Positions 42,993-50,412 of a stretch of 64,000 bases of DNA are shown here, in pieces. The position numbers and the translations under genes were made by a program. The notes beneath the pieces are model-generated. The model did no database searches. It had not been told where the DNA came from and saw nothing but the letters and a program-made list of their open reading frames with translations. This DNA is from Actinosynnema sp040640215 (GTDB lineage: Bacteria; Actinomycetota; Actinomycetes; Mycobacteriales; Pseudonocardiaceae), in the NCBI RefSeq assembly GCF_040640215.1, contig NZ_JBFABG010000006.1:124001-188000 (forward strand). The letters are read 5' to 3'. Each line of letters opens with the position of its first letter. Position 1 is the first letter of the stretch.

Positions 42993-43460
42993 ATGGTCGA
43001 CAACGCGGCACTCGTGCGCCTGCTGCGGCAGCTCATCGTGGAGTCCGACCACTTCGTCGGGATGCTCGGCGAAGCGCAGGGGATGCACCGCACGGACCTC
43101 AACGCGCTGGCCCTGATCATGGACGCGCGGCGGCGGGGCGAACCGCTCTCGCCGGGCAGGCTGGCCGAGGCGATGCACCTCAGCGCGTCGGCGACCACGT
43201 CCGTGCTGGACCGCCTGGAGGCGTCCGGCCACGTCGAGCGGTCGCGCAGCACCCGGGACCGCCGCAAGGTCGAGCTGCACGTGCCGGACCGGGCGCTGGC
43301 GGCGGGCCGGGAGTTCTTCACCCCGCTCAACGGCGCGTTCCGGGCCGCGTGGGCGGGGTTCGACCCAGCGGAACGGGCCACGATCGCCCGGTTCCTGGCC
43401 GCCAGCATCGAGGCGACGGTGACCGTGCGCGGCAAGTTCGTGGAACACCGCCCGGGGTGA
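42993..43460 (+). CDS. MarR-family regulator of the MMPL exporter
   Basis: 155 residues. The winged helix is LSPGRLAEAMHLSASATTSVLDRLEASGHVERSRSTRDRRKVELHV, with flanking dimerisation helices. The start follows CCGGAGGGCGG. Divergent orientation and the dyad between them point to repression of the exporter and itself, lifted by a ligand. The ligand is unknown. Confidence 0.92.
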   Translation: MVDNAALVRLLRQLIVESDHFVGMLGEAQGMHRTDLNALALIMDARRRGEPLSPGRLAEAMHLSASATTSVLDRLEASGHVERSRSTRDRRKVELHVPDRALAAGREFFTPLNGAFRAAWAGFDPAERATIARFLAASIEATVTVRGKFVEHRPG

Positions 43461-43536
43461 CCCGGGAGTGCGGCTGCCGTCCCGGTACCACCACCGCACC
43501 GGGTGTCCGCCACGATCCCTCCCCACGGCGCGCGGA

Positions 43537-43575
43537 ACGAGGGGCGGACCGTGGTGAAACCGGTCCGCCCCTCGT
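43537..43575. terminator. Bidirectional terminator hairpin
   Basis: Perfect 15-bp stem with a 9-base loop between convergent genes (MarR ending at 43460 and the Gly/Ser-rich gene ending at 43624). Confidence 0.8.
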
Positions 43576-43623
43576 CGGCGGTGCGGTCACGCGCACGTGG
43601 TGCTCACGCGTGAGGTGGTGCGG

Positions 43624-45282
43624 TCAGGCGCGAACGGCGTGGTGCCCCCGGGCCCAGGCCGCGACGTCGCCGCCGTGACCGGCCGGGCCGGAGTCGCCGC
43701 CCCGGGTGGTGCTGTGGTTGGCCGCGTTCCCGGTGTCACCGGTCGAACCGGTGTCACCGGAGTCGCCCGAGCCGACTACCGTCGTCGACCCGTGGCGGGG
43801 CGTCCAGCCGTGGTGGTCCCACTTGGCGCAGTGACCCCACTTGTCGTGGCCCCACTGCTTGTCGTGGCCCCACTGCTTGTCGTGGCCGCCGAAGCCGGTC
43901 ACGGCGGTGTTGCCGCCGGTCGGGCCCGAGTCACCGGAGTTCCCCGAGTTGCCGGTCACGGCCGTGTTCGAGCTGGAAGCGTTGCCGCCGTCGCCCGAAT
44001 CGCCGCCGTTACCACCGGATGCGACCGCCGAAACGTCACCGTCCACAGTGGATCGGTGCTCTTTCCGGCCGTGCGACCACTTGTGGTCGGTCGCAGCCTT
44101 GGTCGAACCCTTCGCCCACGCGATGGCGTCGCCGCCGTTGCCCGCCGGACCGGAGTTGCCGCCGGTCGTGGTGCTGGTGTTGGTGGCATCGCCGGTGGTG
44201 CCGGTCGATCCGGTGTCACCCGAGTCGCCCGAGGTCACCACCGTGGACGAGCGGTCGCCCCCACCCTGGTGGCCCCACTGCGAGCCACCGGGGTTACGGA
44301 CGTCGGCGGTGTTGCCGCCGGTCGAGCCCGAGTCACCGGAGTTCCCCGAGTTGCCGCTCATAGCCGTGTTCGAGCTGGAAGCGTTGCCGCCGTCGCCCGA
44401 ATCGCCGCCGGTGCCGCCGGACGCGATCGCCGAGGTGTCGCCCGACGTGGACGAACCGCCCCGGTTGTCGTGGCCCCACGCCCGGGGTGAACCGGTCGTG
44501 TTCGAGCCCTCGGCCTGCGCGGTGGCGTCGCCGCCGTCGCCGGCCGGGCCGGAGTTGCCGCCCTTGGTGCTGCTGGTGTTGGTGGCGTCGCCCGTGGTGC
44601 CGGTCGAACCGGTGTCACCCGAGTCGCCCGACGTCACGTGCGTGGTGCACTCGGCCAGCAGGCACACGCCGTAGGCGGAGTTGCCGCCCGTGGAACCGGA
44701 AGCACCGGAGTTCCCCGAGTTGCCGCTCACAGCCGTGTTCGAGCTGGAAGCGTTGCCGCCCTTGCCCGAATCGCCACCGGTGCCGCCCGTCGCGGTCGCC
44801 GAGGTGTCCCCCCGCGCCGACGAGCGGCCGGTGGTGGCACCCGACGCCACGCCGGCGGCGGAACCGCCGTCGCCCGCAGAGCCGGAGTTGCCGCCGGTGG
44901 TGGCGCTGTGGTTAGCCGCGTTGCCCGTGGTGCCGGTCGAACCGGTATCACCGGAGTCGCCGGAGCCGACGGACGTCTCGCAGCGCGAGAGCACGCAGAC
45001 CCCGTGAGCGGAGTTGCCGCCCGTGGAACCGGAAGCACCGGAGTTCCCCGAGTTGCCGCTCACGGCGTTGTTCGAGCTGGAAGCGTTGCCGCCCTTGCCC
45101 GAGTCACCGCCGTGGCCGCCGGTCACGACCGACGTGGTGTCACCCACGACGGACCCGACGACGCCACCGAGGCCCGACGGACCGCTGTCCGTGGTCTCCG
45201 CGCTCGCCATCGACTGCCCGAGCAGGATCACCCCGCCCGAGAAGACCGCGGCCAGCAGACCGCGCTGTACATACCTGTGCAT
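43624..45282 (-). CDS. Secreted Gly/Ser/Thr-rich repeat protein
   Basis: 552 residues. A signal peptide ends near SMASAETT. The rest is four tandem units of about 120 residues. Each unit has block A (GGDSGxGGNASSSNTAVSG, NSGNSGxSGxTGGN), a variable insert, and block B (SGDSGDTGSTGTTGxAxN, then GGNSGPAGDGGDA). Inserts differ by unit: two carry a Cys pair (GVCVLSRC, GVCLLAEC), the others are His/Trp-rich (WGHQGGG; GHDKQWGHDKQWGHDKWGHC). Gly and Ser dominate as in silk-like or collagen-like wall proteins. ATG 45282 follows AAAGGGA; a TTG at 45291 is less likely. Second gene after the Val/Pro-rich secreted protein. Structural surface role is inferred. Confidence 0.85.
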   Translation of the reverse strand: MHRYVQRGLLAAVFSGGVILLGQSMASAETTDSGPSGLGGVVGSVVGDTTSVVTGGHGGDSGKGGNASSSNNAVSGNSGNSGASGSTGGNSAHGVCVLSRCETSVGSGDSGDTGSTGTTGNAANHSATTGGNSGSAGDGGSAAGVASGATTGRSSARGDTSATATGGTGGDSGKGGNASSSNTAVSGNSGNSGASGSTGGNSAYGVCLLAECTTHVTSGDSGDTGSTGTTGDATNTSSTKGGNSGPAGDGGDATAQAEGSNTTGSPRAWGHDNRGGSSTSGDTSAIASGGTGGDSGDGGNASSSNTAMSGNSGNSGDSGSTGGNTADVRNPGGSQWGHQGGGDRSSTVVTSGDSGDTGSTGTTGDATNTSTTTGGNSGPAGNGGDAIAWAKGSTKAATDHKWSHGRKEHRSTVDGDVSAVASGGNGGDSGDGGNASSSNTAVTGNSGNSGDSGPTGGNTAVTGFGGHDKQWGHDKQWGHDKWGHCAKWDHHGWTPRHGSTTVVGSGDSGDTGSTGDTGNAANHSTTRGGDSGPAGHGGDVAAWARGHHAVRA

Positions 45283-45342
45283 CCGAACCAATCCCTTTCG
45301 TCCCTTGTCGTGCAGTGCGCAACCGGGTGTCGAAAGGGCTGG

Positions 45343-46230
45343 TCAGCTCGGATGACTTCGACCGAACACGTAACACCACGCGGCGGGGTCGTGGTGGGCG
45401 GCGTTCACCACCCGCCCACGGCTGTCCACGGCCGTGCGCACGTCCCCGGGCAGGTCTCCTACCGCAGCACCGGAAGCGCCGCCACCGCCCGCGCTCGTCG
45501 TGCTCGACGTCCCGGCGACCGCCGGGAGATCGGGGCTCGACGGAGCGTCCGGGCCGTACGGCCTCACCGGCACGGTGATCGGGGTCGTGTCCGCTTCGAG
45601 GACCACCGGCTGTTGGTCGACGGTCCAGGGGACGTGGACCGCGGCGGGCGTGGCGAGGAGTTCGGCCACGACCGGTGCGGGTTCGCCCACGGGAGCGATG
45701 TCGCTCGGCCTCTCGGCCGAAACATCGGCCCACTCGCCGGCGACGGGCGTGTTGTCGACAGGCTCACTGGTGACAGGAGCCCCGCCACCAGGAGGCCCGC
45801 CGGCGGGAACCCGGGCGGCCGGAACTCGGGCGGCAGGAGCGGTGGGGGCCGGCGCGACCGCGTCGATCACCGGGGTCGCCCCCAGCGAGCGCGCCACCGG
45901 TTCCACCACCGGGCGGAGCGGCTCCAGGACCGGCACGAGCACCGGTTCCAGCGGAGCGGTCACCGGGGCCAGGATCTCGGCCACCGGCTCCACCACGGGT
46001 GCCACCACCGGCCGGGCCACCGGCCCGACCACGCCGCCGAGAATCGTGCCGACACCGGAGAGCAGACCGTTACCGGGCGGCGGGCGACTGGTGGAACCCG
46101 TCTCCGCGTGCGCCTCGCCCGCCATCACCACAGCGATCAGTCCGAAGCCCACCACCGCGCCGACCAGCAAGAACAGCCGTCGCAGCCCGGTGGGAACGCC
46201 TTCGGTCACCACTACGTTCGTCGTATTCAA
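45343..46230 (-). CDS. Secreted Val/Pro-rich protein
   Basis: 295 residues from TTG 46230, nine bases after GGAGG; the TTG at 46236 is too close to it. Hydrophobic signal region RLFLLVGAVVGFGLIAVVMA ends in AHAETG. The next 60 residues are a Pro-Val-Glu repeat (PVVAPVVEPVAEILAPVT), then an Ala/Pro/Gly-rich linker and a C-terminal conserved-looking end VVNAAHHDPAAWCYVFG. Lies 60 bases upstream of the Gly/Ser-rich gene and shares a similar signal-peptide end, so the two probably form one extracellular system. Function unknown. Confidence 0.8.
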   Translation of the reverse strand: MNTTNVVVTEGVPTGLRRLFLLVGAVVGFGLIAVVMAGEAHAETGSTSRPPPGNGLLSGVGTILGGVVGPVARPVVAPVVEPVAEILAPVTAPLEPVLVPVLEPLRPVVEPVARSLGATPVIDAVAPAPTAPAARVPAARVPAGGPPGGGAPVTSEPVDNTPVAGEWADVSAERPSDIAPVGEPAPVVAELLATPAAVHVPWTVDQQPVVLEADTTPITVPVRPYGPDAPSSPDLPAVAGTSSTTSAGGGGASGAAVGDLPGDVRTAVDSRGRVVNAAHHDPAAWCYVFGRSHPS

Positions 46231-46417
46231 GTGCAATCACCTCCCCTCGTGTCATGAGGAGGTTCGTCACTCGATCGAGAACGGTTCACCCGAAAGTGGA
46301 GATATTTTTATCCGCGCAGGTCACGCCACAAATAAGATTTCACACCGCTGTTATCAGTCACATCTCGACACCGACAGTAATCGCACTTGTCGCCACCGGT
46401 GCGGACGAAGTCGGGCG

Positions 46418-46882
46418 CTACCACCCTTGATCGGGCAGTCTCGCGACATCGCTGTAGAACTCGTCGACGCGGCTCACCAACGTCGCGAAGTCGTCGGCGT
46501 CGATCGGCTTGGTGATGTAGGCGTTGGCGTGCGACTCGTAGGTCCGCATGATGTCCTCGGCGGCCCCCGACGTGGTCAGCACCACCACCGGGATCGACCG
46601 CAGGTCCGGGTCGGATTTGATGTGCGCCAACACCTCGCGGCCGTCCATGCGCGGCAGGTTCAGGTCGAGCAGCACCACGTCCGGACGCGGCGCGGTGGCG
46701 TGCTCGCCGGCCCGGTACAGGAAGGACACCGCTTCCGCGCCGTCGGTCACCGTGTGGACGCGCGGATTGCGCCCCCGGCCCTGCAACGCCTCGGTGATCA
46801 GCAGGACGTCACCGGGGTCGTCCTCCACCAGCAACACCGTCAGCGGTGTGGACGTGCCGTCACTGCCGTGGAAAGAACTCAT
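46418..46882 (-). CDS. Single-domain response regulator (Rcp1 type)
   Basis: 154 residues. Receiver domain with acidic pocket VEDDPGD, phosphoacceptor Asp73 in LLDLNLPRMDG, and TTSGAAEDI and the Lys of ITKPID in place. There is no output domain. The insertion after alpha-2 (FLYRAGEHATAPRPDVV) resembles Rcp1-like regulators that pair with phytochrome-type kinases. No kinase is encoded nearby. It lies downstream of an RsbW-like and a STAS gene on the same strand, each separated by about 200 bases. ATG 46882 gives a short N-terminal tail. Confidence 0.9.
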   Translation of the reverse strand: MSSFHGSDGTSTPLTVLLVEDDPGDVLLITEALQGRGRNPRVHTVTDGAEAVSFLYRAGEHATAPRPDVVLLDLNLPRMDGREVLAHIKSDPDLRSIPVVVLTTSGAAEDIMRTYESHANAYITKPIDADDFATLVSRVDEFYSDVARLPDQGW

Positions 46883-47102
46883 CGGACCGCACCTCGGAGC
46901 CTCGCAGGACACACCGGGCGGGAGCCGCGGCGGGTGTTCCACGCCGCAACCGGCCACCATCCCACCGGCAGCGCGCCGGGCGCGTGAGCGGAGAGGGCTT
47001 CGGTCTCGGACGTGGCACGCGCCCTGTCTGCTCAAGGCCGCTCATGACTGTACTCGGTCGTCACCCCTGGAAGTGCGGCGCGCGCGTGAAGATCGCCGGT
47101 CC

Positions 47103-47531
47103 TCAGCCCGTCGCGGCGACGGCCGGTGCCGTGATGTCCGCCCACACGGTCTTCCCACCGGGGCGGGGCAGCGTCCCCCAGGCCGCTGACAGCGCGTTGA
47201 CCAGCACCAGACCCATGCCCCGGCTGTCGGCGATCCGCGACCGGCCCAACACCGGCAACTCGGACGACGTGTCGTCCACCTCGACCCGCACCCGCCGCGT
47301 GCGCCACGACGGTCGCACCACGCGCACCTCCAGGGCTCGGCGGCCGTGGTCGTAGGCGTTGCTCACCAACTCGGTGACCACCAGCAGCACGTCACCCATC
47401 GCCTGCGGGTCGACCACGTCGCCCAGCAGCCGCTCCACCCAACGCCGAACCTCGACGAGCTGATCCCTGCCGTCGGCCAACACCCGTACCTCCGCCCCGG
47501 CCACCGGCCGGCGATCGTCGTCGTCGTTCAC
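47103..47531 (-). CDS. RsbW-like anti-sigma factor/serine kinase (HATPase_c_2)
   Basis: 142 residues from GTG 47531. GHKL ATPase motifs: N-box VVTELVSNAYDHG, G1-like VEVDDTSSELP and G2-like DSRGMGLVLVNALSAAWG. Such small ATPases phosphorylate STAS antagonists and sequester sigma factors; many actinomycete paralogues have unknown targets. The STAS gene 193 bases upstream on the same strand is a natural partner. A longer ATG frame exists, but its extra residues are unlike the family. Confidence 0.88.
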   Translation of the reverse strand: MNDDDDRRPVAGAEVRVLADGRDQLVEVRRWVERLLGDVVDPQAMGDVLLVVTELVSNAYDHGRRALEVRVVRPSWRTRRVRVEVDDTSSELPVLGRSRIADSRGMGLVLVNALSAAWGTLPRPGGKTVWADITAPAVAATG

Positions 47532-47724
47532 GGTGCCATGTCCGTCTCCTGTTCGGGTTCCACCCACCCGGTTTCCCCGTGGGAAACCCGGCAAATCCGC
47601 AGGCAGCGGAATTGTCGGGCGAATCTCGGATGGAGCAGTCCCGAAGACGGGGCCGAACCGCGCGACGCGGGGCGGGGGAACCGGTGTCGTCCGCGCTCGC
47701 CGACACCGGCTCCCCCGCCCCGGG

Positions 47725-48105
47725 TCAGGACAGCGACGCGCGGGCGGCTCCGACCGCTTCGTCGACTGAATCGTGCAACGGCAGCAACGTCGTCATGGCC
47801 GTCACCTCCAACGACCGCCGCACCGCCTGACTGGCCACGACGTGCACTTTTGGCGAACCGGTGCCTCTACCGCACGTCCGCAGGTGCGCCAGTGCGGCGA
47901 TGCCGGACGACGCGAAGAAGGTCACCTCCGACAGGTCCAGCACCAGTGCCGACGCGGCACCGTCCAACAGCGAGGCACCGCGATCGCGCAGTCCGTCGCT
48001 GTTGGCCATGTCCACCTCGCCGACCACGCGCAGAAGCGCCACGTCGCCGTGGACCCCGGCCGTAATTCCACTTGAGGATGAATCCGGTCTACTCATAGTG
48101 GGCAT
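47725..48105 (-). CDS. STAS-domain anti-anti-sigma factor
   Basis: 126 residues. The STAS fold is shown by VALLRVVGEVDMANSDGLRD, LVLDLSEVTFFASSGIAALA and a C-terminal helix. Ser in ASSG is the expected phosphorylation site of the RsbW-like kinase. Released STAS protein would free a sigma factor. ATG 48105 follows GGGGGG; ATG 48096 is an alternative. Divergent from the XRE gene at 48232. Confidence 0.88.
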   Translation of the reverse strand: MPTMSRPDSSSSGITAGVHGDVALLRVVGEVDMANSDGLRDRGASLLDGAASALVLDLSEVTFFASSGIAALAHLRTCGRGTGSPKVHVVASQAVRRSLEVTAMTTLLPLHDSVDEAVGAARASLS

Positions 48106-48231
48106 TCTGGCCCCCCACACCTCACCCGGCTAGGCCGACGCAGTGACGCCAGGCGTCCCGGACCGCGCCGGAGAACCCGGACCAACCCGATGGGGTACAC
48201 ACAGGACGGCTGTTGCGCACGCGGTACTACC

Positions 48232-48600
48232 ATGATCCGGGTGAACCCTGAGCACCCACCGCCGTTGTGGGAGTACATCGAGAAGAACCTGGAGAACCGG
48301 GGCTTGACCACCGGCGACCTGGCGAAGGCGACCGGCGTCCACCGCAGCCGGTTCACCAAGTGGCGGCAGGGGGACTCGATCTCCATCCCGACGGCACGCG
48401 CCATCGCCGCGCTGTTCGAGACCAGCGTGGTCGAGGTGCTCGTCGTCGCGGGGCTGATCGGGGACGACGAGGCCCGCCTGCAACGGGCCCGGCCGGACCC
48501 GGCGGCGCTCACCAACGAGGAACTGGTCGCCGAACTCAGACGCCGCCTCAGCCCCGGGAGCGCCCCTGGTCCGGCCGCCCACGCGGTCGACCTGCTGTAG
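48232..48600 (+). CDS. XRE-family helix-turn-helix regulator
   Basis: 122 residues. HTH: LENRGLTTGDLAKATGVHRSRFTKWRQGDSISIPTARAIAALFETS. A C-terminal segment (TNEELVAELRRRLSPG) could be a short coiled coil. ATG 48232 chosen; the longer frame from 48190 has no support. The compact single-domain form is typical of cytoplasmic transcription regulators linked to development in actinomycetes. Divergent from the STAS gene, so both may share a control region. Confidence 0.85.
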   Translation: MIRVNPEHPPPLWEYIEKNLENRGLTTGDLAKATGVHRSRFTKWRQGDSISIPTARAIAALFETSVVEVLVVAGLIGDDEARLQRARPDPAALTNEELVAELRRRLSPGSAPGPAAHAVDLL

Positions 48601-48690
48601 ACCCCGGCAGCCCGACCCGTGCCGCGCGGCGGTGCTCGGCGACGATCCCGCCGGGCACCGCCGCCCGCGCCGAGTGGTCGATCTCATCCG

Positions 48691-48766
48691 TGGCCGACGT
48701 GGCGGGTTTCGACCCCGCGCCCTCCGGGTCCGAAGCCCGGTGCTCTACCGACTGAGCTACACGCCG
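48691..48766 (-). tRNA. tRNA-Arg (anticodon UCG), atypical
   Basis: 76 nt including encoded CCA. Acceptor CGGCGTG pairs with CACGTCG (one G-U), D-arm GCTC...GAGC, anticodon stem CCGGG with loop CTTCGGA, T-stem GCGGG/CCCGC. The T-loop begins GTCGAAA instead of TTCGAAA, so the invariant T54 is G. The first base C is also unusual for Arg. Functional status uncertain, since tRNA-Arg(ACG) already reads CGA. Confidence 0.75.
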
Positions 48767-48828
48767 CTGTACACCGGAACCCTAGCTCGCGGGACGTTCA
48801 CGCACGTGGTGGTTTTCGGAATCCGTTG

Positions 48829-49725
48829 CTAGAAGCGGTTCTCGAACAGGATTCGGGCTACCTCCGTGTCGGTCGCCCGGCCCTCGTCGTACCCGCCTTC
48901 GTCGGCCAGGTCGTTCATCACGGCCACGGTGTAGCGCTCGTCCGGACCGACGAACCCCACCGTGTTCACCACCCAGCCGCCGTCCTCCAGCGACCAGCCG
49001 TCCTTGGTGCCCGGCCGTGCCGCAGGTCCCGCGCCCCACACGCCCCACTGCTGCGCCGGGCCGACGGTGCGCATCTCGCCGACCACGTACGCGCGGTCGG
49101 CGGAGGGCAGGTTGTCCAGCACGTACCGGATCAGCCGGTCCAGGTCCTCGGCGGTGCACCGCTGGAAGCCCCAGTACGGCGAGGACGGGTCCGCCGGTTT
49201 CAGCGAGGTCAGGCCGTAGGAGGGGAACGCGGCGTTGAACGCCTGGTGGTCCGGGCCGGCGTAGCGCGTCCACAGGGTGTCGGCCGCGTCGTCGTCCGAG
49301 TCGTGCAGCATCGCGGTGATCAGCGCGTGGTCCTCGTCGGTCAACGAGATCGCGCCGGCGCGGTCGCGACGGAGGAGGTCGACGGTCATCGCGAGCTTGA
49401 TGGTGGACGCGGTCCACACCAGGTCGGCGGCGTGCTCGTTGCGCCACACCGCACCGGTCCGGCGGTCGCGCACAACGACGCCCACGCTGCCCGGCCGGTC
49501 CGCGATGTAGCGGGTCACGGCCGTCATGCGGCGTTGCAGGTCGCAGTCGAACCCGGATTCGGGGAGCGGGCACTCGGCGGCTGCGGACGTCACGGGCGGT
49601 GCCGCGGTGGCAGTCGGCGCGGAGGCGGGCGACGAAGTCCGGGCCGTGGTCGGGGATGCGACACCGCACGCGGCGAGCGCCAAGGCGCAGACGACCGAGA
49701 CCAGCCCAGCACGCGGATGCACCAT
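48829..49725 (-). CDS. Class A beta-lactamase-like serine hydrolase, lipoprotein
   Basis: 298 residues. The signal peptide ends in a lipobox (LALAAC, Cys20), followed by a Thr/Ala/Ser/Pro linker. The catalytic domain has SxxK in TASTIKLAM, an SDD triad in place of SDN (LHDSDDDAADTLW) and KDGW in place of KTG. Hence it belongs to the actinomycete beta-lactamase-like family rather than a proven drug-hydrolysing enzyme. It would act outside, tethered to the membrane; penicillin binding or slow hydrolysis is possible. ATG 49725 fits the signal peptide. It is 62 bases beyond the tRNA. Confidence 0.85.
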   Translation of the reverse strand: MVHPRAGLVSVVCALALAACGVASPTTARTSSPASAPTATAAPPVTSAAAECPLPESGFDCDLQRRMTAVTRYIADRPGSVGVVVRDRRTGAVWRNEHAADLVWTASTIKLAMTVDLLRRDRAGAISLTDEDHALITAMLHDSDDDAADTLWTRYAGPDHQAFNAAFPSYGLTSLKPADPSSPYWGFQRCTAEDLDRLIRYVLDNLPSADRAYVVGEMRTVGPAQQWGVWGAGPAARPGTKDGWSLEDGGWVVNTVGFVGPDERYTVAVMNDLADEGGYDEGRATDTEVARILFENRF

Positions 49726-49839
49726 GGCAGGCTACGCGGACTCCGCGCGGGATCTCGGCGAACGGAAGAAGCCCGCACGGCCGCCCCTGCGTGACGTGGC
49801 CCCGGAGCCGCTCGCCGGGGGGTTCGGCGACCCCCGGGT

Positions 49840-50247
49840 TCAGCCGGTCGGCGGGACCGGCGACCGCACCCCGAACCACTGCTCGGCACCGAACGCCTCG
49901 AACCTCTCCACCTCGGTGAACCCCAGCTTCGCCGCGAGGCGCAGCGCGCGGGCGTCGGCGCTCTGGGTGCACAGCGCCACCGGTTCGCCGGGATGGACGT
50001 CGGCCGGCCAGTCGAGCGCCGCCGCGCACGCCTCGGCGGCGTACCCGCGCCCCCACACCTCGGGAACGGCGCGTTCGAGCTCGGCGCGCGGCCGAGGTCC
50101 ACCGATGTAGGTGCCCACCTCCGGCGAGGAGAACAGCTCGATGAGCGGCGCGCGATCCCGGGCCTCGGTCTCGCGGAGCACGAGCCGCGCGGTCCTGATC
50201 GGAGCCGGAGGCCAGGCGGTGGGACCGAGTTCGACCGTGGCGGGCAA
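49840..50247 (-). CDS. GNAT acetyltransferase with internal deletion
   Basis: 135 residues from TTG 50247 (GGGGTG upstream). N-terminal RTARLVLRETEARDRAPLIE and PEVGTYIGGPRPRAELERA are standard for RimJ-like GNATs, but the text jumps directly to PEVWGRGYAAEACAAALDW. The central strands (about 50 residues, the middle of the acetyl-CoA core) are missing in frame. The C-terminus (ALRLAAKLGFTEVERFEAFG) is normal. Probably inactive or a very recent deletion product. Confidence 0.7.
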   Translation of the reverse strand: MPATVELGPTAWPPAPIRTARLVLRETEARDRAPLIELFSSPEVGTYIGGPRPRAELERAVPEVWGRGYAAEACAAALDWPADVHPGEPVALCTQSADARALRLAAKLGFTEVERFEAFGAEQWFGVRSPVPPTG

Positions 50248-50412
50248 CCTGACGCACCCCGGCCGGGCGGAACCCCCGAACGACCCACGACCGCAACAGC
50301 CGCGGACGTCCGCCGACGCGGGTCGCGGCACGGCGGAAAATCGTGGGGTTCCGGTACCGGAAACACGTTAGGGTGCCTCAAGAACTCGATAAAAGGGCAG
50401 GTAGAGGACCTA

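Noticed and set aside
44638..46257. Long plus-strand frame opposite the two secreted proteins
   Set aside because: Low-complexity antisense of Gly/Ser and Val/Pro repeats; the minus-strand frames have signal peptides.
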